Positions 1 through 8,934 are shown, counted from the first letter of the stretch. The stretch is 64,000 nucleotides of DNA from Flammeovirgaceae bacterium UBA6059 (GCA_002435755.1 DIYH01000004.1:124001-188000), one strand, 5' to 3'. Notes: a model not told the origin generated them from the letters alone. Translations and numbers: made by a program.

Positions 1-1589
1 GTCAAAATAAGATTACCCTCACCATCTAAGGCAGGTTGACCGTCGATCTGGATAGATACACCCTCGACCGGGAAATTGGTATTCTCATAACGAACGGTAC
101 CACTTACTGGAAAGGATGATATGTCCAAAAAATCTACTTCATTGTGAATAGCTTCTGATGGGCCTACAAATCTGATTTGCTCTGTCGGATCAAACTTATG
201 AATGCCCAGGATCGGAGTGAATCGATACAATGAGCCTTCTGACTCAAAAGGGAACCCTGTGATGGTATAGTTACCATTTTCGTCAGTTACTCCTTTGAAA
301 GCCAACTGGCTCTTGAGCGGCACTAACGTTTGAAATTCCGCACCAACGAGCTCACCATGGTTCTCATAAAATGATCCACTCTCAGGTTGAGAGAAGTCGT
401 AGAATTCGTTAGTCACTCCTGCATCTAACTGCCAGTATCCAACTAATCCTTCTTCCAGACCAGCTAGATATCTGATAAAGTCATCGGTGATCTCCTCCTG
501 TCCAAGTGGTCGGTTCCATAGTCTTATCTCATCGATGTATCCTTTATAAAAGTTCCCCAGGTCATCTCTTCCAAATCGGATGAAACTGAAATCATCAGCA
601 AGGGAAGATCCAATCGTAATAGATTGACTCTGCTGATTTATATCAAGTGTAGCAGCAGTCAATCTCAGCTCGCCTAAGTCTGGATCATAAACTGCAGAAA
701 CGTGAAAAAAGGAATCTACTGGATTCTGGTAAGGCATGTTGAGGACCATACCAACGACATCAAACGTCAGAGCATTACCATCATAAGTGAGGGTCAAAGG
801 GCCCTTTGAAAAAAGTGTGCCTTTCGTACCAACTTCTCCCTCGAACCTCGTCCACATTTGGATCGAGAATCCACGACTCAGTTGTAGCTCATCATCATTA
901 GAACTGTGAGGTACCTCCAAAAAATCATCAACACCATCTAGTAAGATACTTTTACCCTGTAGGTCTCCATCTGTTTCTGCTACTACAGTCACACCTTCTA
1001 CAGCTGTACCTCCTTCAAAAGTGACCCGACCACTGACAGCACCAGAAGGAAAAGCGAATCCGGTTCCTTCGATGACGTTAATAAATGGTATTCTGAAACT
1101 ATCTGCTATACCTTGGGCAAAAATGGTGTACTTGTACACAGTCCCTTGCTGTACAAACTCATCATTGAAAGCGTATGTATCAGCAGACAAGGAGGCTACC
1201 AATGTGGAGTCCACATCTGTACCTAAGGGCTTTCTGTAGATTAGGAATCGCTCAATGCGATCTACGCTCGACAGAATATTCCACTGCATCCTTACAACAT
1301 CTGGGTTGTATCCCTTCGAGATGAATAAATCCGTATCGAACACTTGATTGAAATAACTGACTGGATAGGCCAACCCTGCAGTGACATTGCTTCCATCAGG
1401 TCCTACACTTCGACTTGGCGTGGTAATCACGTTTCCACCTGAAACAACAAAATAGGAGGGGTGATTTGGGAGATCAACCTGTTGCTGTGCTCCTATAAAA
1501 CCGATGCTCGTCGCGCTACTCCTGCTCTGTCCATATAATAGGCCTGCTGGAATAAGCAGCCATGCGCAGATTGTTAATATACTTTTCAT
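1..1589 (-). CDS. LamG-domain secreted surface protein (3' part beyond the window)
   Basis: An open frame runs without a stop from an ATG at 1589 to the left edge, so only about the first 529 codons are visible. The protein starts with a signal peptide (MKSILTICAWLLIPAGLLYG, residues 1-20). Residues about 60-175 look like fibronectin type III sequence (PDVVRMQWNI, FLIYRKPLG). Next comes a carboxypeptidase-regulatory-like segment near residue 181 (VSGRVTFEGGTAVEGVTV), then a concanavalin A/LamG-type domain at about 211-385 (DGVDDFLEVPH, IDEIRLWNRPL, LVGYWQLD), then further regulatory-like repeats (FPVSGTVRYENTNFPVEGV). Such modular proteins in Bacteroidota are large, secreted and often adhesive; T9SS export is an inference because the C-terminus is not visible. 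It follows the tail-collar gene with a 25-base gap on the same strand, so the two are probably co-transcribed. Confidence 0.75.
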   Translation of the reverse strand, partial: MKSILTICAWLLIPAGLLYGQSRSSATSIGFIGAQQQVDLPNHPSYFVVSGGNVITTPSRSVGPDGSNVTAGLAYPVSYFNQVFDTDLFISKGYNPDVVRMQWNILSSVDRIERFLIYRKPLGTDVDSTLVASLSADTYAFNDEFVQQGTVYKYTIFAQGIADSFRIPFINVIEGTGFAFPSGAVSGRVTFEGGTAVEGVTVVAETDGDLQGKSILLDGVDDFLEVPHSSNDDELQLSRGFSIQMWTRFEGEVGTKGTLFSKGPLTLTYDGNALTFDVVGMVLNMPYQNPVDSFFHVSAVYDPDLGELRLTAATLDINQQSQSITIGSSLADDFSFIRFGRDDLGNFYKGYIDEIRLWNRPLGQEEITDDFIRYLAGLEEGLVGYWQLDAGVTNEFYDFSQPESGSFYENHGELVGAEFQTLVPLKSQLAFKGVTDENGNYTITGFPFESEGSLYRFTPILGIHKFDPTEQIRFVGPSEAIHNEVDFLDISSFPVSGTVRYENTNFPVEGVSIQIDGQPALDGEGNLIL

Positions 1590-1614
1590 AACAATGAGGG
1601 TTTATTGTTATGAA

Positions 1615-2676
1615 TTAAAGCTTGATGATATACCAGACGTAAGCGTTTCTTGGCCTGGTTTCAGCATCCCCACCCCCATCAATAACGTGACTGTGGTCTC
1701 CTGTATCTTCCGTATGGTATCCTGTCAAATTCGTGTTAAGCATGTGGTCATCTGGACCACCACTACTTGTTCTGGCGTTGGAGTCAACGTGTGGAGCGTC
1801 TACAAAAGCAACAAATTGACCAGTGTTCTCATCATATATTTTATGCTGTATCCTGGTAGCAGCTGATGACCTATCATTGAACCAGGAAAGCAGGTTGGGA
1901 TCTTTGAATATTTCATGACCGTGTCTGCCAGTAGTATTCGTTGTAAAAGCAGCACCAGGTCTTGCAGTCGATCCTAACTGGTAAGATCCTGGTATTGTGC
2001 CTGATTGATTATCATTACCATAAATGTCTGACCCGCTGGTAAACAAGAATCCTCTTGAAGCAAAGTCTGGATCGTTGAACCCTTCGCTTACACCTCTAAG
2101 AAAAATCCCTCTAAGATCCGGCACACGAAACAAGTCATTAAATCTTCCCCAGTTATAGTCAATCGCATTAAATAGGTTAGCATAGATCGGATTGTTTCGG
2201 TCATAAACAGCACCATCACACGCTACAAAACCTACAGGTATCCTATCCTTAGTACCGCCAAATGGCAGTATTGTTCCAGAAGGTACGCCATTACCAGCCG
2301 CCTGCGCATAAGGCACACTCAATAGCTGAGAATTGCTGATCTCTATGAAATCAGTAGCTCCGAAGGCTCGCACTGAGGTTTGTAACCAATAGTTTTGATT
2401 ATGCCAATCCAGACCAAAGAAACCCGCCTGATTGACGCCTCCTACTACAGCTGTGAAAACGCCAAAGGCATCTGTCCTAATATTGTGCTCTTCAGCAAAT
2501 ACTTCGGATCCTCCCTCTGGATAAATAGAGAATTTAACTGTGATATCAGTATCACCTAATGCCGTACCTTCAAGATCCCTGGCATAACCTTGGAAATTAA
2601 AGCCTTTGTTTCCGATTTGGGCTAACAATGGACTCATCAAGAGGATGAGCAATGAGAATGTAAAGAGTTTTTTCAT
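1615..2676 (-). CDS. Secreted phage tail-collar-domain protein
   Basis: 353 residues with a clear signal peptide (MKKLFTFSLLILLMSPLLAQ). Residues 21-126 match the N-terminal module common in secreted Bacteroidota proteins (GFNFQGYARDLEG ... LLSVPYAQAA). Residues about 131-197 are a phage tail collar domain (VPSGTILPFGG, GFVACDGAVYDR, FRVPDLRGIFLRG), and the C-terminus ends in the fibre-type block RPRNAYVWYIIKL. In phages this fold builds tail fibres; in Bacteroidota it also occurs in exported host proteins, so the likely role is an extracellular, possibly adhesive structure. No phage structural genes are nearby. The gene is divergent from the 7TM regulators and upstream of the LamG gene. The function is inferred; the domain call is secure. 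Confidence 0.8.
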   Translation of the reverse strand: MKKLFTFSLLILLMSPLLAQIGNKGFNFQGYARDLEGTALGDTDITVKFSIYPEGGSEVFAEEHNIRTDAFGVFTAVVGGVNQAGFFGLDWHNQNYWLQTSVRAFGATDFIEISNSQLLSVPYAQAAGNGVPSGTILPFGGTKDRIPVGFVACDGAVYDRNNPIYANLFNAIDYNWGRFNDLFRVPDLRGIFLRGVSEGFNDPDFASRGFLFTSGSDIYGNDNQSGTIPGSYQLGSTARPGAAFTTNTTGRHGHEIFKDPNLLSWFNDRSSAATRIQHKIYDENTGQFVAFVDAPHVDSNARTSSGGPDDHMLNTNLTGYHTEDTGDHSHVIDGGGDAETRPRNAYVWYIIKL

Positions 2677-2740
2677 GTCGCAGTAGTTTAGTTTGTTAGC
2701 CCAATTGTCATCAAAAAGTCGGTTTTTCGACTAGTTGGGG

Positions 2741-2760
2741 GGTGCGACAATGGTGCGACA
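2741..2760. promoter_or_regulatory. Phased direct repeats, candidate operator
   Basis: The 9-base word GGTGCGACA occurs at 2741-2749 and again at 2752-2760, start to start 11 bases, about one helical turn. A reversed copy of the core (TGTCGCA) lies at 2676-2682 at the start codon of the divergent tail-collar gene. The site lies in the shared promoter region of the tail-collar gene and the first 7TM regulator. Binding by those regulators is inference. Confidence 0.35.
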
Positions 2761-2806
2761 TGGTTAAATTAGATCGAGTTTAAAAAAAGGCTTTATACGT
2801 TCCGTT

Positions 2807-4447
2807 ATGCGCAAAATTTCTCTGCTCATTCTGCTAGCCCCGTTCATGATATCTCGATTGCATGGCGGAAATGATACTATGAGCACTACTGTTGAAGAAC
2901 AGTTTATCTGGAAGTATGCCAGCCTGTTTACGGAGAAAAGTGCCCAAGAAAACGCATCAAGTATTCTCTCAAAAGACCTCAAAACATTTGATTTTGATAA
3001 GATAGATTCTGATCAAGAAGTCGTCTGGGTCAAATTTGCTCTCCACAACCCTCTCAAGGAAGATGTCACGATGTATACAAGTACATTTTTTTGTGATAGC
3101 GTCAGTGTATACGAGAAGAAAAACAATGGACAATATATCAGGCAGGTAGGATATAATGGTTATCTGGTAAGGCCAGAACAACGTGCAGTTAATTATAGCC
3201 AGTCAAGCGTAACTCCTATCCAGGTTCCAAAAAACAGTTCAACCGAATACTTATTAAGAATTCGGAATCATACAGAAAGCGGGCGTCAGTCTTTAAAAAC
3301 ATCGCTTGTTCTTGGGCTCGTTCTATACAATCAAGCAGGCTTTGATAGTACCTATGGTTTTTTTAAGTCATTCAACTTGTTTTTAATGGGTCTCATAAGC
3401 TTGACTATTCTATATAATGTTCTACTCTTCATATTCTTGAGAGATCAGGTATTTGGATTGTTAGTCTTTTACAACCTAGCAGCAGCTAGCCTGACCTTCA
3501 TACTCGGAGGTGTATTGATTGATTTGAACCTTGTTAACGATCTGGAGATAGAGCGGTTGATCCGGCGATTTATTCCCTTCAACATTATATTTTATGCGTT
3601 TACGTTTTTTGGCATTGTTTTCCTGAATACAAAGCGACATACCCCCGTGATCCATTGGATCATGATTAGCCTGGCCATTATTCATGCCGCATTGATCTTG
3701 TTGTTCTTGGTTGACTATCAAACCGCTATTGACATTCAGAAATTTGTTGGTTCAATGATTTATCCTCTTATGATGGTATCTGCAATCGTTGCAACCAAAA
3801 ACAAGCAACCTCAAGCTTCTTTTTTCTTAGTCGGAACTCTGGCTTATCTCTTGTTGGTACCAATTACTTTGTACATCATTAGTAGCCCAAATCACAATTA
3901 CCTTGTTGGCCATATGATGCTTCAAGGCCTGATCACTTTTGAAATTCTAATATTCACATTCGCTTCCACTCGACGCATGGGAATTATAAAAAATATCAGT
4001 GAAAGGGCACTGGAAGAAAAACAGGCGATTGCGTTAGAGCTGGAAGACAAGAACCGTAAGTTGATCGCATATACTACGTCTATCATCAAAAGCAATGATG
4101 AATTAGAGGAAATACGAAGGGAGCTTAGACAGAGTAATAATCATAGTCCTGGACTAGCGAAAAGGCTTGATCAGCTTAAGAATGTCGACGCGAGTTGGGA
4201 AACCTTTAGGGTCTATTTTGAAAATGTCTATTCTGACTTCTTTGGAGCACTACATAAGCGACATGAAAACCTGACAGCCAACGAGGAGCGCTTGGCGGCA
4301 TTCATAAAAATGGGGCTGACGAGCAAAGAAATTGCAAGCTTACAAAACGTGACCAAGCGAGCCATAGATAAGGCAAGAGAAAGACTAAAAAAGAAAATGG
4401 AGCTCAATGCTGACACGAATCTAACAAGCTATATAAAGCAGATATGA
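2807..4447 (+). CDS. 7TM membrane-tethered LuxR-type regulator, paralogue 1
   Basis: 546 residues. A signal peptide (residues 1-20) is followed by a periplasmic domain of the 7TMR-DISM extracellular type (about 30-180; VVWVKFALHNPL, TSTFFCDSVSVYE), then seven hydrophobic segments (about 188-395), a charged coiled coil (about 398-450; LELEDKNRKLIAYTTS) and a LuxR-like helix-turn-helix at 489-533 (LTSKEIASLQNVTKRAIDKA). There is no kinase, cyclase or phosphatase domain, so the protein should act as a one-component regulator that senses an external ligand and binds DNA from the membrane. It is the first of three tandem paralogues and its stop overlaps the next start by four bases (ATGA), indicating translational coupling. 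The upstream region holds phased direct repeats. Ligand and targets are unknown. Confidence 0.85.
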   Translation: MRKISLLILLAPFMISRLHGGNDTMSTTVEEQFIWKYASLFTEKSAQENASSILSKDLKTFDFDKIDSDQEVVWVKFALHNPLKEDVTMYTSTFFCDSVSVYEKKNNGQYIRQVGYNGYLVRPEQRAVNYSQSSVTPIQVPKNSSTEYLLRIRNHTESGRQSLKTSLVLGLVLYNQAGFDSTYGFFKSFNLFLMGLISLTILYNVLLFIFLRDQVFGLLVFYNLAAASLTFILGGVLIDLNLVNDLEIERLIRRFIPFNIIFYAFTFFGIVFLNTKRHTPVIHWIMISLAIIHAALILLFLVDYQTAIDIQKFVGSMIYPLMMVSAIVATKNKQPQASFFLVGTLAYLLLVPITLYIISSPNHNYLVGHMMLQGLITFEILIFTFASTRRMGIIKNISERALEEKQAIALELEDKNRKLIAYTTSIIKSNDELEEIRRELRQSNNHSPGLAKRLDQLKNVDASWETFRVYFENVYSDFFGALHKRHENLTANEERLAAFIKMGLTSKEIASLQNVTKRAIDKARERLKKKMELNADTNLTSYIKQI

Positions 4448-6093
4448 GTGCCCTGTGCTACTTTTTTAGGCTGATTCCTGTAGGCTTCATCTGCTATGTG
4501 ACCACATTTGATTCTACCGGTCAAAGCCTGAGTGTCGTTGATGAAGAGCAAAACATCCTTCATCATGCTAAAGTCTTTGTAGGTGATGTTCCGAATTCAG
4601 ATCTTGATTCTATTCTAAATCGCGATTTCAAATTGTTCGACTTGAATGATCTTCAAGACATTCAAGAAGTGTATTGGCTGAGATTCTCAATAGAGAATAA
4701 TACTAATAAGGAAATCGAAATGCTAACCAGTAGTTTCTTCATCGATAGCCTGTCGGTCTATGTATTGGAAGATAAAAGGTTGGTCAAGCAACCCGGCAGG
4801 CACGGTTATTTGATCCCTACAGATGAAAGAGCACATAGATATGGCCAATCAGCGATTATCCCGATCAATGTTCCTGAGCAGGGAGTTACCGAATACTTTA
4901 TTAGGGTTCACAACTACTCCTATCACGGCAAGCAGTTTGCAAAGACTTCATTCCGAATGGGTTTTGTACTATACTCTCTGGAAGGCTTTCATAATAGATA
5001 CGACTTACTTGTCTTTTTTAACCATTTTCTCACTGGGCTTTTCACTTTGACCATTCTCTTCAATATCCTTATGCTCGCCTGGGTGCGAGAAAGAATATTC
5101 GGCTATCTACTATTGCATAATCTGGCATGCTATAGCTGGATACTGTTTACCGGAGGGGTACTAATCAACCTGGGCCTTATTGAAGACCTGGAGCTTGAAA
5201 GAACACTTCGAACTAATGTGCCCTATATACTCTTCCATGTTTCATATCCGGTTTTCATTGTAGCCTTCCTGAAAATTAAAAAGTATTCCAGACCGTTGCA
5301 CCTGGCAATGATTGGACTACCGATCATATATTTCATAGTCACCATACCGTGGGTCCTTGATTATGAAACCACTGTTGTGATAAGGGAAGTGATCTCTTTG
5401 ACACTTTACATGCTTGTGCCCATATCGGCATTTTTGGGAATGAGAAACAATCAGGAGTTTGCAGCTTATATCTTTCTTGGTTCCCTGGTATTGTTGATTA
5501 ACACTATTGTCTATGTCCATTTCTTTAACCGTCCCGAATTCAACTACCAAACCGGTCATGTTATATTCCTAATTGGGTTGACGTTTGAAACGCTCGTCTT
5601 CACTTTTGCCACTACACAGATCATTGGGGTACTCAAAATGTCAAACATTAAGGTCAATGCTGAAAAAAGAGCTGTAGAAAAAGAACTGGAAGAAAAAAAC
5701 CGTAAGCTTATCGCGTACACCACCTCAAGAATGCGCAACAATGAGGAATTAGAAGAAATACAAAAGGAACTGGGGCAGGAGAATAATCGTGATCCAAGAC
5801 TTGAGAAGAGGCTTGACCAGCTCAAGCATTTTGATGCGGGTTGGGATACCTTCAAAGTATATTTCGAAAATGTGTATTCCGAGTTCTTTGAAGTACTAAA
5901 TGCAAGACATACTAATCTGACGTCTAATGAAGAGCGCCTTGCAGCATTTATTAAGATGGGTCTCACTAGCAAAGAAATTGCCGGTCTACAGAATGTAACC
6001 AAGCGAGCCGTTGACAAAGCCAGAGAACGACTTAAAAAGAAAATGGAGCTTTCTCCTGAGGTCCACCTCAACGATCATATTAAGAACTTATAG
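4444..6093 (+). CDS. 7TM membrane-tethered LuxR-type regulator, paralogue 2
   Basis: 549 residues with the same architecture as its neighbours: signal peptide, 7TMR-DISM-type periplasmic domain (VYWLRFSIENN, TSSFFIDSLSVYV), seven membrane segments, coiled coil (LEEKNRKLIAYTTS) and a LuxR-like helix-turn-helix at 492-536. In the 45-residue DNA-binding block it differs from paralogue 1 at three positions and from paralogue 3 at three positions, while the periplasmic domains differ much more. This suggests shared or overlapping DNA targets read out from different ligands (inference). The start overlaps the previous stop by four bases, and the next gene starts directly after this stop. Confidence 0.85.
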   Translation: MSALCYFFRLIPVGFICYVTTFDSTGQSLSVVDEEQNILHHAKVFVGDVPNSDLDSILNRDFKLFDLNDLQDIQEVYWLRFSIENNTNKEIEMLTSSFFIDSLSVYVLEDKRLVKQPGRHGYLIPTDERAHRYGQSAIIPINVPEQGVTEYFIRVHNYSYHGKQFAKTSFRMGFVLYSLEGFHNRYDLLVFFNHFLTGLFTLTILFNILMLAWVRERIFGYLLLHNLACYSWILFTGGVLINLGLIEDLELERTLRTNVPYILFHVSYPVFIVAFLKIKKYSRPLHLAMIGLPIIYFIVTIPWVLDYETTVVIREVISLTLYMLVPISAFLGMRNNQEFAAYIFLGSLVLLINTIVYVHFFNRPEFNYQTGHVIFLIGLTFETLVFTFATTQIIGVLKMSNIKVNAEKRAVEKELEEKNRKLIAYTTSRMRNNEELEEIQKELGQENNRDPRLEKRLDQLKHFDAGWDTFKVYFENVYSEFFEVLNARHTNLTSNEERLAAFIKMGLTSKEIAGLQNVTKRAVDKARERLKKKMELSPEVHLNDHIKNL

Positions 6094-7761
6094 ATGGGTA
6101 TGTCTTATAGGATCCGCTTTCGTAACCTGCTGATTTCAATTTGTCTAAACTGCATTCTGTCTTTAGTTACCTTAGGTCAACAGGCTTCCCTGGTGACTCA
6201 CCTTAACGAACAGCGCATTCTTGATCATGCTCTCATATTAACTGATCCGGAAGCCAATATGGTTTTTGATAAGATTGATCAAAGTCTTTTTCATCCTTTT
6301 CAATTCAACCTTTTGAGTGATCAGGCTGAGGTCTATTGGCTGAAATTTAAGATCAATAATGAAGAGGACCGTGAGCACACCATGTTCACGAGCAGTTTCT
6401 TTTTCGATAGCGTCACGGTATATCGTGTGAACCATGAGCGCAGCAGCCTGATACCCGAAAAGGGAAAGCATGGATATCTTATATCTCCTGAACAGCGAGC
6501 CTATGACTACAGCCAATCCTCTATAATACCTCTCAGGATTATGCCTAATCAGGAGAATGAATTTGTGCTGCGTCTTCATAACTACAGCAAGTCGGGCCAA
6601 AAACTAGTCAAAACCTCATTTCGGATGGCTTTCATCTTATATTCCACAGCCGCTTTCAAATATCGCTATGGCTTCCTTCAGTTCTTCAATTACTTTTTAG
6701 CTGGACTGCTAACATTAACTGTACTATACAACCTCCTCATTTTTGTTTGGATGAGAGAGAGCATCTACGGTTTTCTTCTTATTCAGAGCTTTGCAAGCTA
6801 TAGTTGGGTGCTTTTTTCTGGTGGACTGATCATCGCCTCAGGATTGATTGAAAACCTCGAATGGGAGAGATATCTCCGAATCAACCTGCCATTCGTGATA
6901 TGGCATACGGTTTATCCGTTGTTTGTTGCAGACTTCCTTCAACTCAAGAAGAACTCCAAAACACAATTCTATTCGCTGGTCAGCCTGCCAGTGTTTTACA
7001 TCATATTCTCCATCGAACCACTGGTGAACTATGAAATTGGATTATTCTTCAAACAGCTCATTTCTGTGATTACCTATACCCTTATACCTTTCGTTTGCTA
7101 CAAGGCTGTGAGGCGTGGGGAGCGTTTTGCAGGCTATCTATTGGCAGGGTCTATTATTCTTCTTACAGCGGCGGCCCTGTTCATATATTATCTCAATGAC
7201 CTAAGCCTAAATTATCAAACCGGCCATGTATATCTACTTATTGGTTTGACCGCTGAAGTCCTGATATTTACAGTGGCTACAAGCCAGCGTATGGGTATCC
7301 TTAAGCTGAGCAATATTCAAATCAGCAGAGAAAAGGATGCCATTGCGTTGGAACTAGAGGAAAAGAACAGGAAGCTGATAGCCTACACCACGACCCGGAT
7401 CCGACAAAATGAGGAAATTGAGGAGTTGCAAGAAGTATTGACCCACTCCGAGGGTAAGACCGTAGAGCTCCAAAAAAGACTAGCGCAATTGAGGGACTTT
7501 GACACGAATTGGAGCACATTCAAGTTATACTTCGAGAGTGTTTATTCTGATTTTTTTGCGTCATTAAATAAAAACCATACCAACCTTACGCCTAACGAAG
7601 AAAGGCTTGCAGCTTTTATAAAAATGGGACTTACTAGTAAAGAAATTGCCGGTCTACAGAATGTTACCAAACGTGCTGTGGATAAGGCCCGAGAGCGCCT
7701 AAAGAAAAAGATGTCCATTCAAACTGAGATAAACCTCACTGACTATATCAAGCATATCTAG
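6094..7761 (+). CDS. 7TM membrane-tethered LuxR-type regulator, paralogue 3
   Basis: 555 residues. Signal peptide, periplasmic 7TMR-DISM-type sensor (VYWLKFKINNEE, TSSFFFDSVTVYR), seven membrane segments, coiled coil and LuxR-like helix-turn-helix at 498-542 (LTSKEIAGLQNVTKRAVDKA). The ATG follows the previous stop with no spacer; a second in-frame ATG lies two codons later. A stretch of 26 bases at 7639-7664 is identical to paralogue 2 (5971-5996), including wobble positions, which may reflect gene conversion or a recent duplication. It ends one base before the convergent stop of the next gene (7762), so the two transcription units meet end to end. The ligand and regulon are not recognisable from sequence. 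Confidence 0.85.
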   Translation: MGMSYRIRFRNLLISICLNCILSLVTLGQQASLVTHLNEQRILDHALILTDPEANMVFDKIDQSLFHPFQFNLLSDQAEVYWLKFKINNEEDREHTMFTSSFFFDSVTVYRVNHERSSLIPEKGKHGYLISPEQRAYDYSQSSIIPLRIMPNQENEFVLRLHNYSKSGQKLVKTSFRMAFILYSTAAFKYRYGFLQFFNYFLAGLLTLTVLYNLLIFVWMRESIYGFLLIQSFASYSWVLFSGGLIIASGLIENLEWERYLRINLPFVIWHTVYPLFVADFLQLKKNSKTQFYSLVSLPVFYIIFSIEPLVNYEIGLFFKQLISVITYTLIPFVCYKAVRRGERFAGYLLAGSIILLTAAALFIYYLNDLSLNYQTGHVYLLIGLTAEVLIFTVATSQRMGILKLSNIQISREKDAIALELEEKNRKLIAYTTTRIRQNEEIEELQEVLTHSEGKTVELQKRLAQLRDFDTNWSTFKLYFESVYSDFFASLNKNHTNLTPNEERLAAFIKMGLTSKEIAGLQNVTKRAVDKARERLKKKMSIQTEINLTDYIKHI

Positions 7762-8415
7762 CTAAAACCCGCCAAATCGAATTGCAAAATTGCCAGCCCA
7801 ATTAGTCAAGTCATCATCTGTAACGGTAGTGAGATCACTACCTCTGACCCACCGATAGGAGCCTCCAATAGCCAGCCTTAAGACCCTGGTCACATTGACT
7901 TCCAGTTCCAATCCAGGCTCAACCACGAAAAATGCTGAGCGCTCTATAGAGTAGCCACTATCTGAGGACCTGGGGAAAAAGTTCTCATCAGACACTTCCA
8001 CTCCACCAGCGCCGAGTAGTAAGGGAAACGATATATGGAACATTTTTCGAGGGGCTACAATGCCACCAATCAGCATACCAGCATAACCTCCGTACAGTTG
8101 TAACGGTCTGATCTGACCGGAGGAAGGATTACCATCAAACTCTAAATTGGTGGCGATACCATAACCACCGAGTCCAAAAAGAAATCGCCTGTTAACGACA
8201 AGTCCGGCCCGTGCTCCCAGGACCATAGCCCGTGTATCAATCAGCTCAGTTACTTTGAAGTCTACCGATCCAAAACCGGAGAGATCATTGTCCCTGTTGA
8301 GAAGTGATTTTACTTCTGCTACTTCATCACTATCGACATACTTCTGACCATAGCCAGATTCCGGTAAGAGCACAGTACTGAGCAGTAGGATGGTTAGGGT
8401 GTAAATTTGCTTCAT
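7762..8415 (-). CDS. Small outer-membrane beta-barrel protein
   Basis: 217 residues if translation starts at the ATG at 8415, where a good signal peptide begins (MKQIYTLTILLLSTVLLPES, cut near YGQ). A longer frame up to 8460 would overlap the upstream gene and put 15 residues before the signal peptide, so I reject it. The mature part has alternating hydrophobic strands with glycines and aromatics (LFGLGGYGI, LQLYGGYAGMLIGG, LRLAIGGSYRWVRG) and ends in phenylalanine (AIRFGGF), as expected for an outer-membrane barrel. It is the last gene of the sigma/anti-sigma operon, eight bases after the preceding stop. No specific family is recognised. Confidence 0.65.
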   Translation of the reverse strand: MKQIYTLTILLLSTVLLPESGYGQKYVDSDEVAEVKSLLNRDNDLSGFGSVDFKVTELIDTRAMVLGARAGLVVNRRFLFGLGGYGIATNLEFDGNPSSGQIRPLQLYGGYAGMLIGGIVAPRKMFHISFPLLLGAGGVEVSDENFFPRSSDSGYSIERSAFFVVEPGLELEVNVTRVLRLAIGGSYRWVRGSDLTTVTDDDLTNWAGNFAIRFGGF

Positions 8416-8423
8416 AAATAGGC

Positions 8424-8933
8424 TCAAAAAATATACTTCACTGTAAATGCAGCATCCCAAAAGCGTGTGGCAGTATACCGCATACCAAAGAAGTTGAAGT
8501 AGGGTTTCAAATCAAAACTAGCCGTCATCGGGACACTGAGTATCCGGTATTCCAAACCAATCAGTCCATCAATACCCATTGCGAAGAAACTCTTGTTGGT
8601 GTAGAAAAATTCGTTGGGTGACCCAGGATCAAGCACTTTGCGATAGCCAAAATACTTTTCATAGCCTAAATGTGCCCCTGCACCATAGTAGAGATAAAAT
8701 TGGTCATTGAAACTAAACTGCAATGGCTTATGGTGGACGTAGAGTCCTGTCGCCTGCACGCCGCTGTTGCGGCCGGTAACCATAAACTCAAAAGCGTGCT
8801 CATCTTTGATGAATTTCTTATAAGTCAGGCCGGCCGAATGCCCTAATCGCACGCCTGCGGACTGTTCATACTCCTGAGCCAAGCACACCAACGTTATTAA
8901 GAGTCCCAGGAATGTTGTTACTACTTTCTTCAT
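8424..8933 (-). CDS. Small outer-membrane beta-barrel protein
   Basis: 169 residues from the ATG at 8933; this start gives a typical signal peptide (MKKVVTTFLGLLITLVCLAQ), whereas the longer frame to 8996 runs into the upstream gene. The mature sequence resembles a small Bacteroidota outer-membrane barrel (YEQSAGVRLGHSAGLTYKKF, FYLYYGAGAHLGYEKYF, WDAAFTVKYIF with a terminal aromatic). It starts one base after the stop of the adhesin-like gene and is followed after eight bases by another barrel gene. The position at the end of an ECF sigma operon suggests an envelope-stress or surface-remodelling output. The exact function is unknown. Confidence 0.65.
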   Translation of the reverse strand: MKKVVTTFLGLLITLVCLAQEYEQSAGVRLGHSAGLTYKKFIKDEHAFEFMVTGRNSGVQATGLYVHHKPLQFSFNDQFYLYYGAGAHLGYEKYFGYRKVLDPGSPNEFFYTNKSFFAMGIDGLIGLEYRILSVPMTASFDLKPYFNFFGMRYTATRFWDAAFTVKYIF

Positions 8934-8934
8934 A

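Noticed and set aside
1504..1866. Plus-strand frame of 120 codons
   Set aside because: It lies antisense to the ends of the LamG and tail-collar genes, which have strong signal peptides and domains; it is a shadow.
1615..2676. Tail-collar domain as evidence of a prophage
   Set aside because: No capsid, terminase, portal, integrase or lysis genes are seen nearby, and the N-terminus is that of an exported host protein.
2717..2732. Short hairpin AGTCG / CGACT in the divergent promoter region
   Set aside because: The stem is only five pairs and there is no gene just upstream that would need a terminator; I do not call it.
8416..8460. Longer start for the small barrel gene
   Set aside because: It would place 15 residues before a clear signal peptide and overlap the upstream gene by 37 bases.
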